A stretch of 64,000 nucleotides of DNA from Prochlorococcus sp. AG-402-M15. Its GTDB lineage: Bacteria; Cyanobacteriota; Cyanobacteriia; PCC-6307; Cyanobiaceae. Location of the stretch: contig QCIP01000008.1 in NCBI GenBank assembly GCA_003216615.1, positions 1 through 64,000 on the forward strand. The letters are read 5' to 3'. Both the position numbers and the translations under genes were made by a program. Below the pieces are notes generated by a model. The model did no database searches. It had not been told where the DNA came from and worked only from the letters and a program-made list of their open reading frames with translations. Shown piece after piece: positions 9,772 through 17,314 of this stretch (position 1 is its first letter; every line of letters begins with the position of its first letter).

Positions 9772-10479
9772 TTAGATCCAAGGGTCATCTTCTTTTTTAT
9801 CACTAAAAGATCTTGATTTTATATCATCATTATAAAAACTTTCTTTTTTATTATCGAAGTTTTGGTTTATATCTTCATCTTCCTCAAGCCAATTCTCTAA
9901 CCTATTGGAAGCTATATTTTTAATATCATCAAATCTATTAATAATCTTTTTTCCTTTTTGCAAAAATTCATTTTTAAGACTTGACTTTGTTAAAGATAGA
10001 TCGTCTAGAGAATTGCTTTTACAAAATACTAAGCCAGGTTGTTGATCATTAATATTTTCAATATTTAATTTCCATCTACTTGAACCTGGAATCTTAGGAT
10101 TCGATCGAGAAACTAAATAATATTTAATTTTACCCGTTTTCATTTCAAATAAAAAATCTGCAATAACTCCTATTTTTGAGCCATTTGCATTAATCAGATT
10201 AGCTTCTATTAAATTTGGAAACCTATTTAAAGTTGCCAAATCAGAAATTGCAGGATCACCTTTAACATAAATTTCATTATCTATTATTTGACTAATTTGA
10301 TTTAATCTCCAAACATTTCGTTTTAAATCAAAATTTGAGGGACGAGAATACCATCCTAAAATGCGATGAACTGGAGGATGCATCCAAACATTTTCACCAT
10401 TTCCATAATTAAGGACCATATTCCCCTTAACATTGTAGTTTAGTAATTCACTTAATAAAATTTCTTTAGGTAATTTCAA
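9772..10479 (-). CDS. PRC-barrel domain protein
   Basis: A 235-residue cyanobacterial protein with two PRC-barrel-like beta domains. One covers about residues 8-70 (LLNYNVKGNMVLNYGNGENVW), the other about 70-150 (IYVKGDPAISD, GSKIGVIADFLFEMKTGKIKYYLVSRSNP). A charged, probably disordered tail ends in KKEDDPWI. PRC-barrels occur in photosynthetic reaction-centre H subunits and in RimM; the role of this protein is not known. It sits 1 base after dnaN and 3 bases before purL, a linkage that recurs in picocyanobacteria to my knowledge. Confidence 0.8.
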   Translation of the reverse strand: MKLPKEILLSELLNYNVKGNMVLNYGNGENVWMHPPVHRILGWYSRPSNFDLKRNVWRLNQISQIIDNEIYVKGDPAISDLATLNRFPNLIEANLINANGSKIGVIADFLFEMKTGKIKYYLVSRSNPKIPGSSRWKLNIENINDQQPGLVFCKSNSLDDLSLTKSSLKNEFLQKGKKIINRFDDIKNIASNRLENWLEEDEDINQNFDNKKESFYNDDIKSRSFSDKKEDDPWI

Positions 10480-10480
10480 G

Positions 10481-11638
10481 TTAAGAACGAACCTGAACAG
10501 GCATTACTAGATAAGTAAAAGAATTTAGATTATCTTCTGGTACAAAAACAGCAGGAGTAGTTGCAAGATTACACTTTAAAAGTACATTTTCAGAAGGAAT
10601 AACTTTTAAACCTTCTAAAAGATATCTAACGTTAAAAGCAATATCAAAATTTTCTCCAGAGTAGGAGACAGGTATTGATTCATTAGCGTTTCCGATATCT
10701 TGTGCATCTGCACTTATCGAAGCTAATTCAGTATTATCCAGTTTAATCTTGACAACACTACTCTGCTGATCAGCTACAACAGCAATTCTTTCTAGTGCAT
10801 CAATTAATTTTTTAGTATTAAAATTAAAAATATTAGAAAAAGTATCAGGGATTAGTTGTGAATAGTTTGGATAAGTACCTTCAAGAGTTCTTGTTGTAAT
10901 TATTTGATTAGAGGAAATAAAAACTACCTGACCTTTATCATAAAAAAGTTTTATGGAATTTTCTGAACTTCTCAAAGATACAAGTTTTTCAATTTCTCTT
11001 AATGATCTAGTTGGAATAGTTACTGATAAATCATCTTCATTTGAAAGCAAGTTATCCTTATTTTTAATATTTTCTTCGTTACCAATTAATGCAACTGCCA
11101 ATCTGTGACCATCTGTAGAAGCAGATTCTAAATAATTTTGTTTAAAAGTAAAATTAACACCTGTAAGTAATTGCTTTGAATCATCATTACTACTTGCAAA
11201 AACAGTTGATTTTAAAGCTTTTAAAAAAGAACTAGGGTTAATATCTAAAGAAGTGCCACTTTCAACAAATGGCAGATTAGGATAATCGTCAGATGGTATA
11301 CCCTTAAGATTAAAAGAACCTCTATCACTTTTTATTAAAATATTATCTAAATTCTCATCTACTTCTAGAGAAACAGGTGTTTCATTAGGTAATTTATTTA
11401 CTATTTCAGATAAAAGTTTCGAAGGTATCGTAATTGCCCCACTATTTTTAACAGTTCCATCAAAAGAGGTTTGAATTCCTAAATTAAGATCAAATCCTGT
11501 CAAACTAATTTTATTTGTCCCTTGGTCAGCTGTTAAAAGTATATTTGCAAGAATTGGATGAGTTGGTCTTGAAGCAACTGCTTTACTAACTAGTTGAATA
11601 GCATTATTTAACTCATTTTGATTACAAATAATTTCCAT
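10481..11638 (-). CDS. dnaN: DNA polymerase III beta sliding clamp
   Basis: Ring-shaped processivity clamp of the replicase. The 385-residue protein has the three-domain DnaN layout, starting MEIICNQNELNNAIQLVSKAV and containing SRPTHPILANILL, the STDGHRLAVA motif of domain 2 and the C-terminal end TYLVMPVQVR that helps form the client-peptide pocket. It is read away from the 336-base gap identified here as oriC. No dnaA gene adjoins it, unlike the usual bacterial dnaA-dnaN pair. The next gene starts 1 base after its stop. Confidence 0.97.
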   Translation of the reverse strand: MEIICNQNELNNAIQLVSKAVASRPTHPILANILLTADQGTNKISLTGFDLNLGIQTSFDGTVKNSGAITIPSKLLSEIVNKLPNETPVSLEVDENLDNILIKSDRGSFNLKGIPSDDYPNLPFVESGTSLDINPSSFLKALKSTVFASSNDDSKQLLTGVNFTFKQNYLESASTDGHRLAVALIGNEENIKNKDNLLSNEDDLSVTIPTRSLREIEKLVSLRSSENSIKLFYDKGQVVFISSNQIITTRTLEGTYPNYSQLIPDTFSNIFNFNTKKLIDALERIAVVADQQSSVVKIKLDNTELASISADAQDIGNANESIPVSYSGENFDIAFNVRYLLEGLKVIPSENVLLKCNLATTPAVFVPEDNLNSFTYLVMPVQVRS

Positions 11639-11685
11639 CGGAATTTGGAACTTTTTACAAACACAATATACTTTTTTCGCAAATT

Positions 11686-11747
11686 AAATTCAATAAGAAT
11701 TTTAATCTTTTTTTTGTTATAAAAAATAAATAATAAATTTAAAAAAT
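11686..11747. other. AT-rich putative DNA unwinding element
   Basis: A run almost without G or C between the dnaN start and the TAG triplets, including stretches such as AAAAAATAAATAATAAATTT (11721-11740). In bacterial origins the region melted first is AT-rich and lies directly beyond the DnaA-trio array, as here. Boundaries are approximate. Confidence 0.6.
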
Positions 11748-11762
11748 TAGTAGTAGTAGTAG
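11748..11762 (+). repeat. Five tandem TAG triplets (candidate DnaA-trio array)
   Basis: TAGTAGTAGTAGTAG ends one base before the DnaA box at 11764. The B. subtilis DnaA-trio is a series of 3'-GAT-5' (5'-TAG-3') triplets on one strand between a DnaA box and the unwinding region, onto which DnaA loads as a single-strand filament. Orientation relative to the box and the AT-rich tract matches here. Confidence 0.7.
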
Positions 11763-11763
11763 T

Positions 11764-11772
11764 TGTGGAAAT
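11764..11772 (-). other. DnaA box 1
   Basis: TGTGGAAAT on the plus strand, which is ATTTCCACA on the minus strand; one mismatch from the cyanobacterial consensus TTTTCCACA. It is next to the TAG triplet array, the position from which a DnaA filament would extend leftward. Confidence 0.65.
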
Positions 11773-11825
11773 TGTTGAATTCTTAATTAAAAACCATACT
11801 TACTTAATTTATGAATTTTTTAATA

Positions 11826-11834
11826 TGTGGAAAA
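11826..11834 (-). other. DnaA box 2 (perfect cyanobacterial consensus)
   Basis: TGTGGAAAA on the plus strand is the exact complement of TTTTCCACA, the DnaA box described for cyanobacteria. It has the same orientation as box 1, 62 bases away start to start. Confidence 0.7.
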
Positions 11835-11842
11835 ACTTTTTT

Positions 11843-11895
11843 ATTTGTTGAATATTTTTTGTTTTATTAAAAAAATTTAAATTTATTCAACAAAT
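11843..11895. repeat. 11-base inverted repeat in the origin region
   Basis: ATTTGTTGAAT at 11843-11853 is the exact inverse of ATTCAACAAAT at 11885-11895, with a 31-base A/T-rich spacer. The core TTGTTGAAT also occurs as a direct copy at 11772-11780, next to DnaA box 1. Three copies of a nine-base word in about 125 bases suggest a protein-binding site rather than a terminator; the binder is unknown. Confidence 0.5.
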
Positions 11896-11945
11896 GAGAT
11901 TACTTTTTATCTATTTTTAAACAGAATAGGATTAATATTTAGTCG

Positions 11946-11954
11946 ATTTCCACA
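11946..11954 (+). other. DnaA box 3
   Basis: ATTTCCACA on the plus strand, 20 bases from the thrC stop; same one-mismatch variant as box 1 but in the opposite orientation. It marks the right side of the origin cluster. Confidence 0.6.
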
Positions 11955-11974
11955 GACACTAATTTTTTTGGATT

Positions 11975-13078
11975 TTAATATCCTAGAATTTTGGTTATAT
12001 TTTTTAACGAAGGTTCAATATTTTTCCTAAAAACAGCATCATTGTTTTTGATGGCACAATCAGGGTCTTTTAATCCATTCCCGGTAAGAACACAAACAAT
12101 AGTAGATTCTTTTTGGATTCTATTTTTATTTTTAATGAGTCCAGCAACCGATGCTGCGCTTGCAGGCTCACAAAAAACTCCTTCCTTGGCAAGAATTTTA
12201 TAAGCATTAATTATTTCTTCATCTGTAACTGACTGAAAGTCTCCTTTACTTTCCTTTTTTACTTTTTTTGCTTTTTCTCGATTAACAGGATTTCCAATTC
12301 TTATAGCTGTTGCAATTGTCTCTGGATTTTTAACTATTATATTTTGTACTAAAGGAGCAGAGCCTTCAGATTGAAAGCCCATCATAATTGGTAATTTTAA
12401 ATTTCTTTTCATTTTTGAATATTCTTTAAAACCCATCCAATAAGCAGTTATATTTCCTGCATTGCCCATTGGAATACAAAGCCAATCAGGTGCAATACCT
12501 AAATCATCAACAATTTCAAAAGCGGCTGTTTTTTGGCCTTGAATTCGATATGGATTAACTGAATTAACTAGCTCTACAGGATGTTCTGAAGATAAATCTC
12601 TTACAATTTCTAAAGCTTTATCAAAGTTTCCATCAATAGAAATTATCTCAGCTCCATACATCAAAGCTTGTGCAAGTTTTCCTTGTGCAACAAATCCTTC
12701 TGGAATTAAAACATAAGGTTTTAGTCCTCCTCTTGACGCATATGCAGCAGCAGCAGCAGAAGTATTTCCAGTACTCGCACAAATTACTGCTTCACGGCCC
12801 TCTTCTTTTGCCTTGCTAATAGCCATAGTCATTCCACGATCTTTAAAAGATCCTGTGGGATTTAGACCATCATATTTTAAAAAAACCTTTGCTCCATTAC
12901 CAATTAAATTGCTAATTGAGTCACTAAAAATTAGTGGTGTATTTCCTTCATTTAGGGAGATGATAGGAGTTTTTTTTGAAACAGGAAGATATTGTTTATA
13001 AGCTTCTATAAGACCTGGCCATTTTTTTTTGCGATAATTGATATTTAGTGTATTCTTGATTTTATTTAATAACACCAT
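11975..13078 (-). CDS. thrC: Threonine synthase
   Basis: PLP enzyme converting O-phosphohomoserine to threonine. Visible are the PLP lysine, Lys79 in [11 protein letters not shown], the phosphate-binding [19 protein letters not shown] stretch, and [11 protein letters not shown] near the C-terminus. At 367 residues it matches the short plant/Bacillus-type class without the long fungal insert. It is the last gene of a leftward group with the DUF1400 protein (6-base gap) and the aarF-like kinase, and it is read toward oriC. Confidence 0.95.
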   Translation of the reverse strand: MVLLNKIKNTLNINYRKKKWPGLIEAYKQYLPVSKKTPIISLNEGNTPLIFSDSISNLIGNGAKVFLKYDGLNPTGSFKDRGMTMAISKAKEEGREAVICASTGNTSAAAAAYASRGGLKPYVLIPEGFVAQGKLAQALMYGAEIISIDGNFDKALEIVRDLSSEHPVELVNSVNPYRIQGQKTAAFEIVDDLGIAPDWLCIPMGNAGNITAYWMGFKEYSKMKRNLKLPIMMGFQSEGSAPLVQNIIVKNPETIATAIRIGNPVNREKAKKVKKESKGDFQSVTDEEIINAYKILAKEGVFCEPASAASVAGLIKNKNRIQKESTIVCVLTGNGLKDPDCAIKNNDAVFRKNIEPSLKNITKILGY

Positions 13079-13084
13079 AGCTGT

Positions 13085-13654
13085 TTAATTTGTTTTGATT
13101 TTTTCAAGAGGAGAATTTGTAAAAAAGTCTAATAATTCTGATATTGATTCTACTTTATTCATAACTTTGCTCAAAGCGTTCACATCTAAAATAACAGTTT
13201 TAGTTGGATAACCTTCAAAAAACTTTATTAGGTTTATTTTTCCATTTCCTATATTAATTCCTTGAATTACACTTGCTCTAAGGGCTAAAACTCCCGTTCT
13301 TGTATCATCTGCTTTAGGCGTGTGGATTATAGATGAAAGTCTGGTTAAAAAAACATTTCCTATTTCTGAGTATACTAATTTGCTCGCAACTGTAATAGGA
13401 ATCTCAAAATCTTTATTTAATACTGACCTAATTTCTTCATCAGGAGATCCAGTTGCCTTTAAAATTTTTTTTAATTGCTTTGTTGAATGACCCTCTTCAG
13501 CAAATTTTTTTAATGAATTTACTTCAATAGTTCTAGAAAATATGCCATATATAATTTTAATTTCATTAGCAGCATTAGCTTTTGAAAAATTAAAAAGAAA
13601 TTGAGAACTAATTAAAATAAAAAATGTTTTTATAAAAATTTTTTTTATTTTCAT
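13085..13654 (-). CDS. Exported DUF1400 domain protein
   Basis: A 189-residue protein with a basic-hydrophobic signal peptide (KKIFIKTFFILISSQFLFNF, then a likely AxA cleavage near residue 29). The rest matches the DUF1400 pattern of cyanobacteria: an I-Y-G-I-F-S-R-T-I-E-V beginning, a FAEEG motif, VASKLVYSEIGNVFL, GVLALRASVIQG and a closing FEGYPTKTVILDV. In larger cyanobacteria this domain usually precedes an alpha/beta-hydrolase lipase domain; here it stands alone, with no GxSxG motif. It lies 2 bases after the kinase gene and 6 before thrC, so it is probably co-transcribed. Function unknown. Confidence 0.75.
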   Translation of the reverse strand: MKIKKIFIKTFFILISSQFLFNFSKANAANEIKIIYGIFSRTIEVNSLKKFAEEGHSTKQLKKILKATGSPDEEIRSVLNKDFEIPITVASKLVYSEIGNVFLTRLSSIIHTPKADDTRTGVLALRASVIQGINIGNGKINLIKFFEGYPTKTVILDVNALSKVMNKVESISELLDFFTNSPLEKIKTN

Positions 13655-13656
13655 TT

Positions 13657-15513
13657 TTATATGTTTGCACCAGCGGCAATCTTTACAAGTCTAACTACTC
13701 CTTTCTCCGTTACTTTTTTTGCAATTTTTAAACCCATTTCTTTTGTATAAGGCTCATTTATAAATCGAGGAACTCTTTTAAGAAAAATATCAATTGAGTA
13801 GCCAGGAACTTTTTGTAGAATTTCTAAAAAATTCCTTAATGGCTCTATATACATTATAAGGTCATTTAAATTATTGGTTTCATTAGTTGTATTTAATTTA
13901 ATCGAGCTTGGAAGATAGTTATTTAAATTTTTTAATATTTTCAGACTAAATAAATCTATTTGATTTGTTAATTCCTCAATTATTTCATCTCTAAGAAATC
14001 CTCCTTTTGGTGAAAAAAGAAGGTTTATGACTTCATCTAAAAGTTTTTCCAAATCAAGATTTGTTTGTTTTGCAGCGTTAGATAGAAGATCTTCTAAGCG
14101 GTCCCATTTAAATTTTTTATTATCAAAAAGCATTTCTTTCAGGCTTTCTCTTAATTGTGGATCAGGATCTTCCATCAACCTTCTAGCAAAATATGGATAA
14201 GCTGCACCTAATATTTTGAAGCTTGGGTCTACGCTTAAAGCAATTCCTTCTAATGTAAGTAAAGATCTAATTATAAGTGCGTAGTATGGTGGTAATTTGA
14301 AAGGGAATTTATACATTACACCAGACATATCGTCTGTAACGCTTTTGAAATCCATTTTTGAAACTCCTTGTTCAACCGCGTTAATAAAAACATCTTGGAA
14401 TGCTGGAACTATGGGTTCTAGATTTACTTCTTCTGATAAAAATCCTAATTTTACAAAATCTTGAGAAAGTTTATCGAAGTTTTTATTCACTAAATGTACA
14501 ACTGCTTGTATTAAGCCAGATCTTGAGTCTCTGGAAACCTCACTCATCATTCCAAAATCTAGATAACATAATCTTCCATCTTTCAGAGCTAATAAATTTC
14601 CTGGATGCGGGTCAGCATGAAAAAAACCATGTTCTAAAAGTTGTTCTAAACTGCATTGAACTCCTATATCAATCATTTTGTCTGGGTCGATTCCTAATTT
14701 TTTTACATCTTCTAAATTGGTTAATTTTGTACCATCGATCCATTCCATAGTTAAAACTCTTCTTGAAGTTATTTCTTTATAAATTTTTGGTACAGCAATC
14801 ATTTGATTATGTTTATGCATATTTCTAAACTTTTCAGCATTTTCAGCCTCATTTAAATAATCCATCTCTTCAAAAACTCTTTTCCCTAATTCATCAATTA
14901 ATGCTACGAGGTCGCTTCTTATCAATCCAATATTGTTTTTTAGCCAATAAGCAATATTCCTCACTATGTAAAGATCTAAAGTAATTTGTTCTCTTAAACC
15001 TGGTCGTTGGACTTTAACTGCAACAACTTTTTCATTCTTTAGTCTCGCTTTGTGCACTTGTCCTAAAGAAGCTGCAGAGATTGGTTCTTTATTAATTTCT
15101 AAAAAAATTTCATCTATTTTGGATCCTAAATCTTCTTCTATTAATTCCATAGCTTTATCCCCGTCAAATCCTGGTAGTTGATCTTGTAATTCAGATAATT
15201 CTTCAAGAAGAATACCTGGAATGATATCTGGTCTTGTTGATAGAGCTTGCCCTGCCTTAACAAATGCTGGCCCAAGTTCTACTAATAAATTTGTTAATTC
15301 TTTTGCCCTAAATCTAGCTTTATCTGCATTTTTCAATCTGCCAGTTAATTTATCCCAACCAACAGATAATATATAAGCAAAAATAGGTATTAATGTTTGC
15401 CAAAGTCTTTTTAAAAGTCTTTTAGGGTTTTTTTTGTAAATTTTGGATATCGTATCAGGATCATAATTCAATAGTCCAGATACCTCGATAAAATCAGTAA
15501 AATCTTCTTTCAT
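13657..15513 (-). CDS. ABC1/AarF/UbiB-family protein kinase-like ATPase
   Basis: Atypical kinase of the UbiB/ABC1K family; plastid and cyanobacterial members are linked to prenylquinone metabolism and stress. Seen in 618 residues: the KxGQ signature KAGQ (86-89), the alanine-rich loop SAASLGQVH (146-154), the beta3 lysine Lys167 in VAVKVQRPG, HADPHPGN (299-306) and the DFG motif (319-321). The C-terminal 200 residues include helices that may associate with membrane. It is the first gene of a leftward group with the DUF1400 protein and thrC; recN starts 68 bases away divergently. The substrate cannot be told from the sequence. Confidence 0.9.
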   Translation of the reverse strand: MKEDFTDFIEVSGLLNYDPDTISKIYKKNPKRLLKRLWQTLIPIFAYILSVGWDKLTGRLKNADKARFRAKELTNLLVELGPAFVKAGQALSTRPDIIPGILLEELSELQDQLPGFDGDKAMELIEEDLGSKIDEIFLEINKEPISAASLGQVHKARLKNEKVVAVKVQRPGLREQITLDLYIVRNIAYWLKNNIGLIRSDLVALIDELGKRVFEEMDYLNEAENAEKFRNMHKHNQMIAVPKIYKEITSRRVLTMEWIDGTKLTNLEDVKKLGIDPDKMIDIGVQCSLEQLLEHGFFHADPHPGNLLALKDGRLCYLDFGMMSEVSRDSRSGLIQAVVHLVNKNFDKLSQDFVKLGFLSEEVNLEPIVPAFQDVFINAVEQGVSKMDFKSVTDDMSGVMYKFPFKLPPYYALIIRSLLTLEGIALSVDPSFKILGAAYPYFARRLMEDPDPQLRESLKEMLFDNKKFKWDRLEDLLSNAAKQTNLDLEKLLDEVINLLFSPKGGFLRDEIIEELTNQIDLFSLKILKNLNNYLPSSIKLNTTNETNNLNDLIMYIEPLRNFLEILQKVPGYSIDIFLKRVPRFINEPYTKEMGLKIAKKVTEKGVVRLVKIAAGANI

Positions 15514-15581
15514 GACTTTATATATTTAAAACCTTTATTTTTTTAAAAAAGAAGTTAATTTTTTTATATGGAAGATTTATC

Positions 15582-17261
15582 ATGCTAATACAATTAAAGA
15601 TAGAAAATATTGCCTTAATAGAAATTATAGAAATTAATTTCGAAAAAGGTTTGAACATCATTACTGGGGATTCTGGTTCAGGAAAATCATTGATTTTAGA
15701 TTCTTTAAATGTTTTATTTGGTGGAACCAATATACCTTTAAAACACTTAATACGTCCAGGAAAAGACAATTGTGCTATCGAGGCAAAATTTTCTTCTTCT
15801 TTTCAAATTAATCATTGGTTAATTAGTAATGGTCTTAAAATCAGTTCTTCAATACTAAAAATTAAAAGAATATCCTATAAAAAAAATAATAAAATCTTAT
15901 CTAAATATAGCCTTAACAATTTTTCAATTAATAAAAAATTATTAGAAGAACTAGGACGATTATTAATAGATTTTGCAGGACAATCAGATATTTTTATATT
16001 TGATTCTCAAGATAAGAGAAGATTAATTATTGATGATCTATGTTCTCAAGAATTGAGAGATACTAGTTCAAAGATTAAAAAGATATGGCGAGAAAGTCAG
16101 GTTTTAAAGGGATTAATGAATGAAAAAATAGAATCTTTAAGGAAGCAAGAAGAAAACAACTTGGTAATTAAACAAATGTTGAAAAGTTTAGAGGAAGCTA
16201 ACTTAGAATCCAGTGAAGAAATCTTAGATTTAGAGTCACTAGAAAAAAAACTTGTAAATAATCTTGAAATCAATAATTCAATTCAATCATCTTTAGGTAA
16301 CTTAAACAATTTCAATCATGATGAACCATCAGTTGCTTTTTTGATAAATCAATCAATAAAAGATCTAAACAGAACAGCACATTTTGATTTAAAAATTCAA
16401 AAGTTTAGAGAAAACTTATTTCATATCCAAACTTATGTTGAAGATTTAATTTGTGCACTTAGCTCTTATTTACAAGAAATAGATAATCATGAATCTAATC
16501 TTTCAGAAATACAAAAAAGATTATTTTTTTTAAAAAACCTGGAAAGAACTTTTTCATTGGATTTATCTCAATTAATTGAAAAGCGAGATCAATTAAGGAG
16601 ATATTTTTTTAAAAACGATCAAGATAATGAGATTTCTAATATTGAAAATCAAATAAAAAACTTACAAAGTAATTTAAATTCTTTATTTTTTACTCAATCT
16701 ACTGAAAGAAAAAAAATTGCTCATAAATTACAGGATTCAGTAATTTCTATTTTAAGAAATCTGGGATTAGAAAATGCAAATTTTTCAATTCAATTCTCCG
16801 AATGTAAACCTTCTAGCGATGGAATTGATGAAATAAATTTTTTGTTTTCGGCTAATCCTGATCAGAAGCTTGCCCCATTATCAAATATTATTTCTGGTGG
16901 CGAAATGTCAAGATTTTTATTAGCTATTAAATCTAGTATTTATAAAAAACCAAATACTTTCTTTTTAGATGAAATTGATAGCGGTTTAAGCGGTAAATCT
17001 TTATTTTCTTTAGTGGAGTTAATAAAAGAGATTTCAAAGGATCAACAGGTTTTATGCATTACTCATCAGCCTTTCTTAGCTGCTGCAGGATTAACTCATT
17101 TCAAAGTTAAAAAAAACGTAATTGATGGAATAACTTATACTTCAATATCAAAACTAAATACCAAAAAACAAAGAAAGCATGAATTAATAGAGCTTATTGG
17201 TGGAGGTTCTTGCGAAGTAAATGATTATGCTTCTAGACTTCTTGATCAATCAGCTGCATAA
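15582..17261 (+). CDS. recN: DNA repair protein RecN
   Basis: SMC-like ATPase acting in double-strand break repair. Walker A is GDSGSGKS (29-36), a long coiled-coil central region spans about residues 150-350, the ABC signature is ISGGEMSRFLLAIKS, and Walker B FFLDEIDSGLSGK lies near residue 460. Length 559 is typical. A GGAAG ribosome-binding-like sequence sits upstream of the ATG at 15582. uvrA follows in the same direction after 53 bases, with its own candidate -10 element in the gap. Confidence 0.96.
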   Translation: MLIQLKIENIALIEIIEINFEKGLNIITGDSGSGKSLILDSLNVLFGGTNIPLKHLIRPGKDNCAIEAKFSSSFQINHWLISNGLKISSSILKIKRISYKKNNKILSKYSLNNFSINKKLLEELGRLLIDFAGQSDIFIFDSQDKRRLIIDDLCSQELRDTSSKIKKIWRESQVLKGLMNEKIESLRKQEENNLVIKQMLKSLEEANLESSEEILDLESLEKKLVNNLEINNSIQSSLGNLNNFNHDEPSVAFLINQSIKDLNRTAHFDLKIQKFRENLFHIQTYVEDLICALSSYLQEIDNHESNLSEIQKRLFFLKNLERTFSLDLSQLIEKRDQLRRYFFKNDQDNEISNIENQIKNLQSNLNSLFFTQSTERKKIAHKLQDSVISILRNLGLENANFSIQFSECKPSSDGIDEINFLFSANPDQKLAPLSNIISGGEMSRFLLAIKSSIYKKPNTFFLDEIDSGLSGKSLFSLVELIKEISKDQQVLCITHQPFLAAAGLTHFKVKKNVIDGITYTSISKLNTKKQRKHELIELIGGGSCEVNDYASRLLDQSAA

Positions 17262-17278
17262 AATAGAAAAAATTCCAC

Positions 17279-17284
17279 TATAAT
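17279..17284 (+). promoter_or_regulatory. Candidate -10 element for uvrA
   Basis: A perfect TATAAT occurs 31 bases before the uvrA ATG in the recN-uvrA gap. No good -35 hexamer is visible at the usual spacing, which is common for promoters of this lineage. Transcription would start around 17291. Confidence 0.4.
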
Positions 17285-17314
17285 AGTCTTTTTAAATCAA
17301 ATCTAGATTTAAAC

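Larger units (their letters stand above)
11639..11974. other. oriC: Putative chromosomal replication origin (oriC)
   Basis: The only gene-free stretch over 300 bases. Reading rightward from dnaN it holds an A/T-rich tract (about 11686-11747), five tandem TAG triplets (11748-11762), a DnaA-box-like TGTGGAAAT (11764-11772), a perfect cyanobacterial-type box TGTGGAAAA (11826-11834), an 11-base inverted repeat (11843-11853 and 11885-11895), and a third box ATTTCCACA (11946-11954). A/T-rich DNA, TAG triplets and an abutting DnaA box are the three parts of the basal unwinding element known from Bacillus subtilis. Position beside dnaN and a change in base composition of the flanking genes agree. Origin function is inference. 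Confidence 0.8.

Noticed and set aside
14400-14750. 116-codon plus-strand open frame, Leu-rich
   Set aside because: Antisense to the AarF-like kinase catalytic region, whose motifs are intact; the hydrophobicity is a by-product of the complement.
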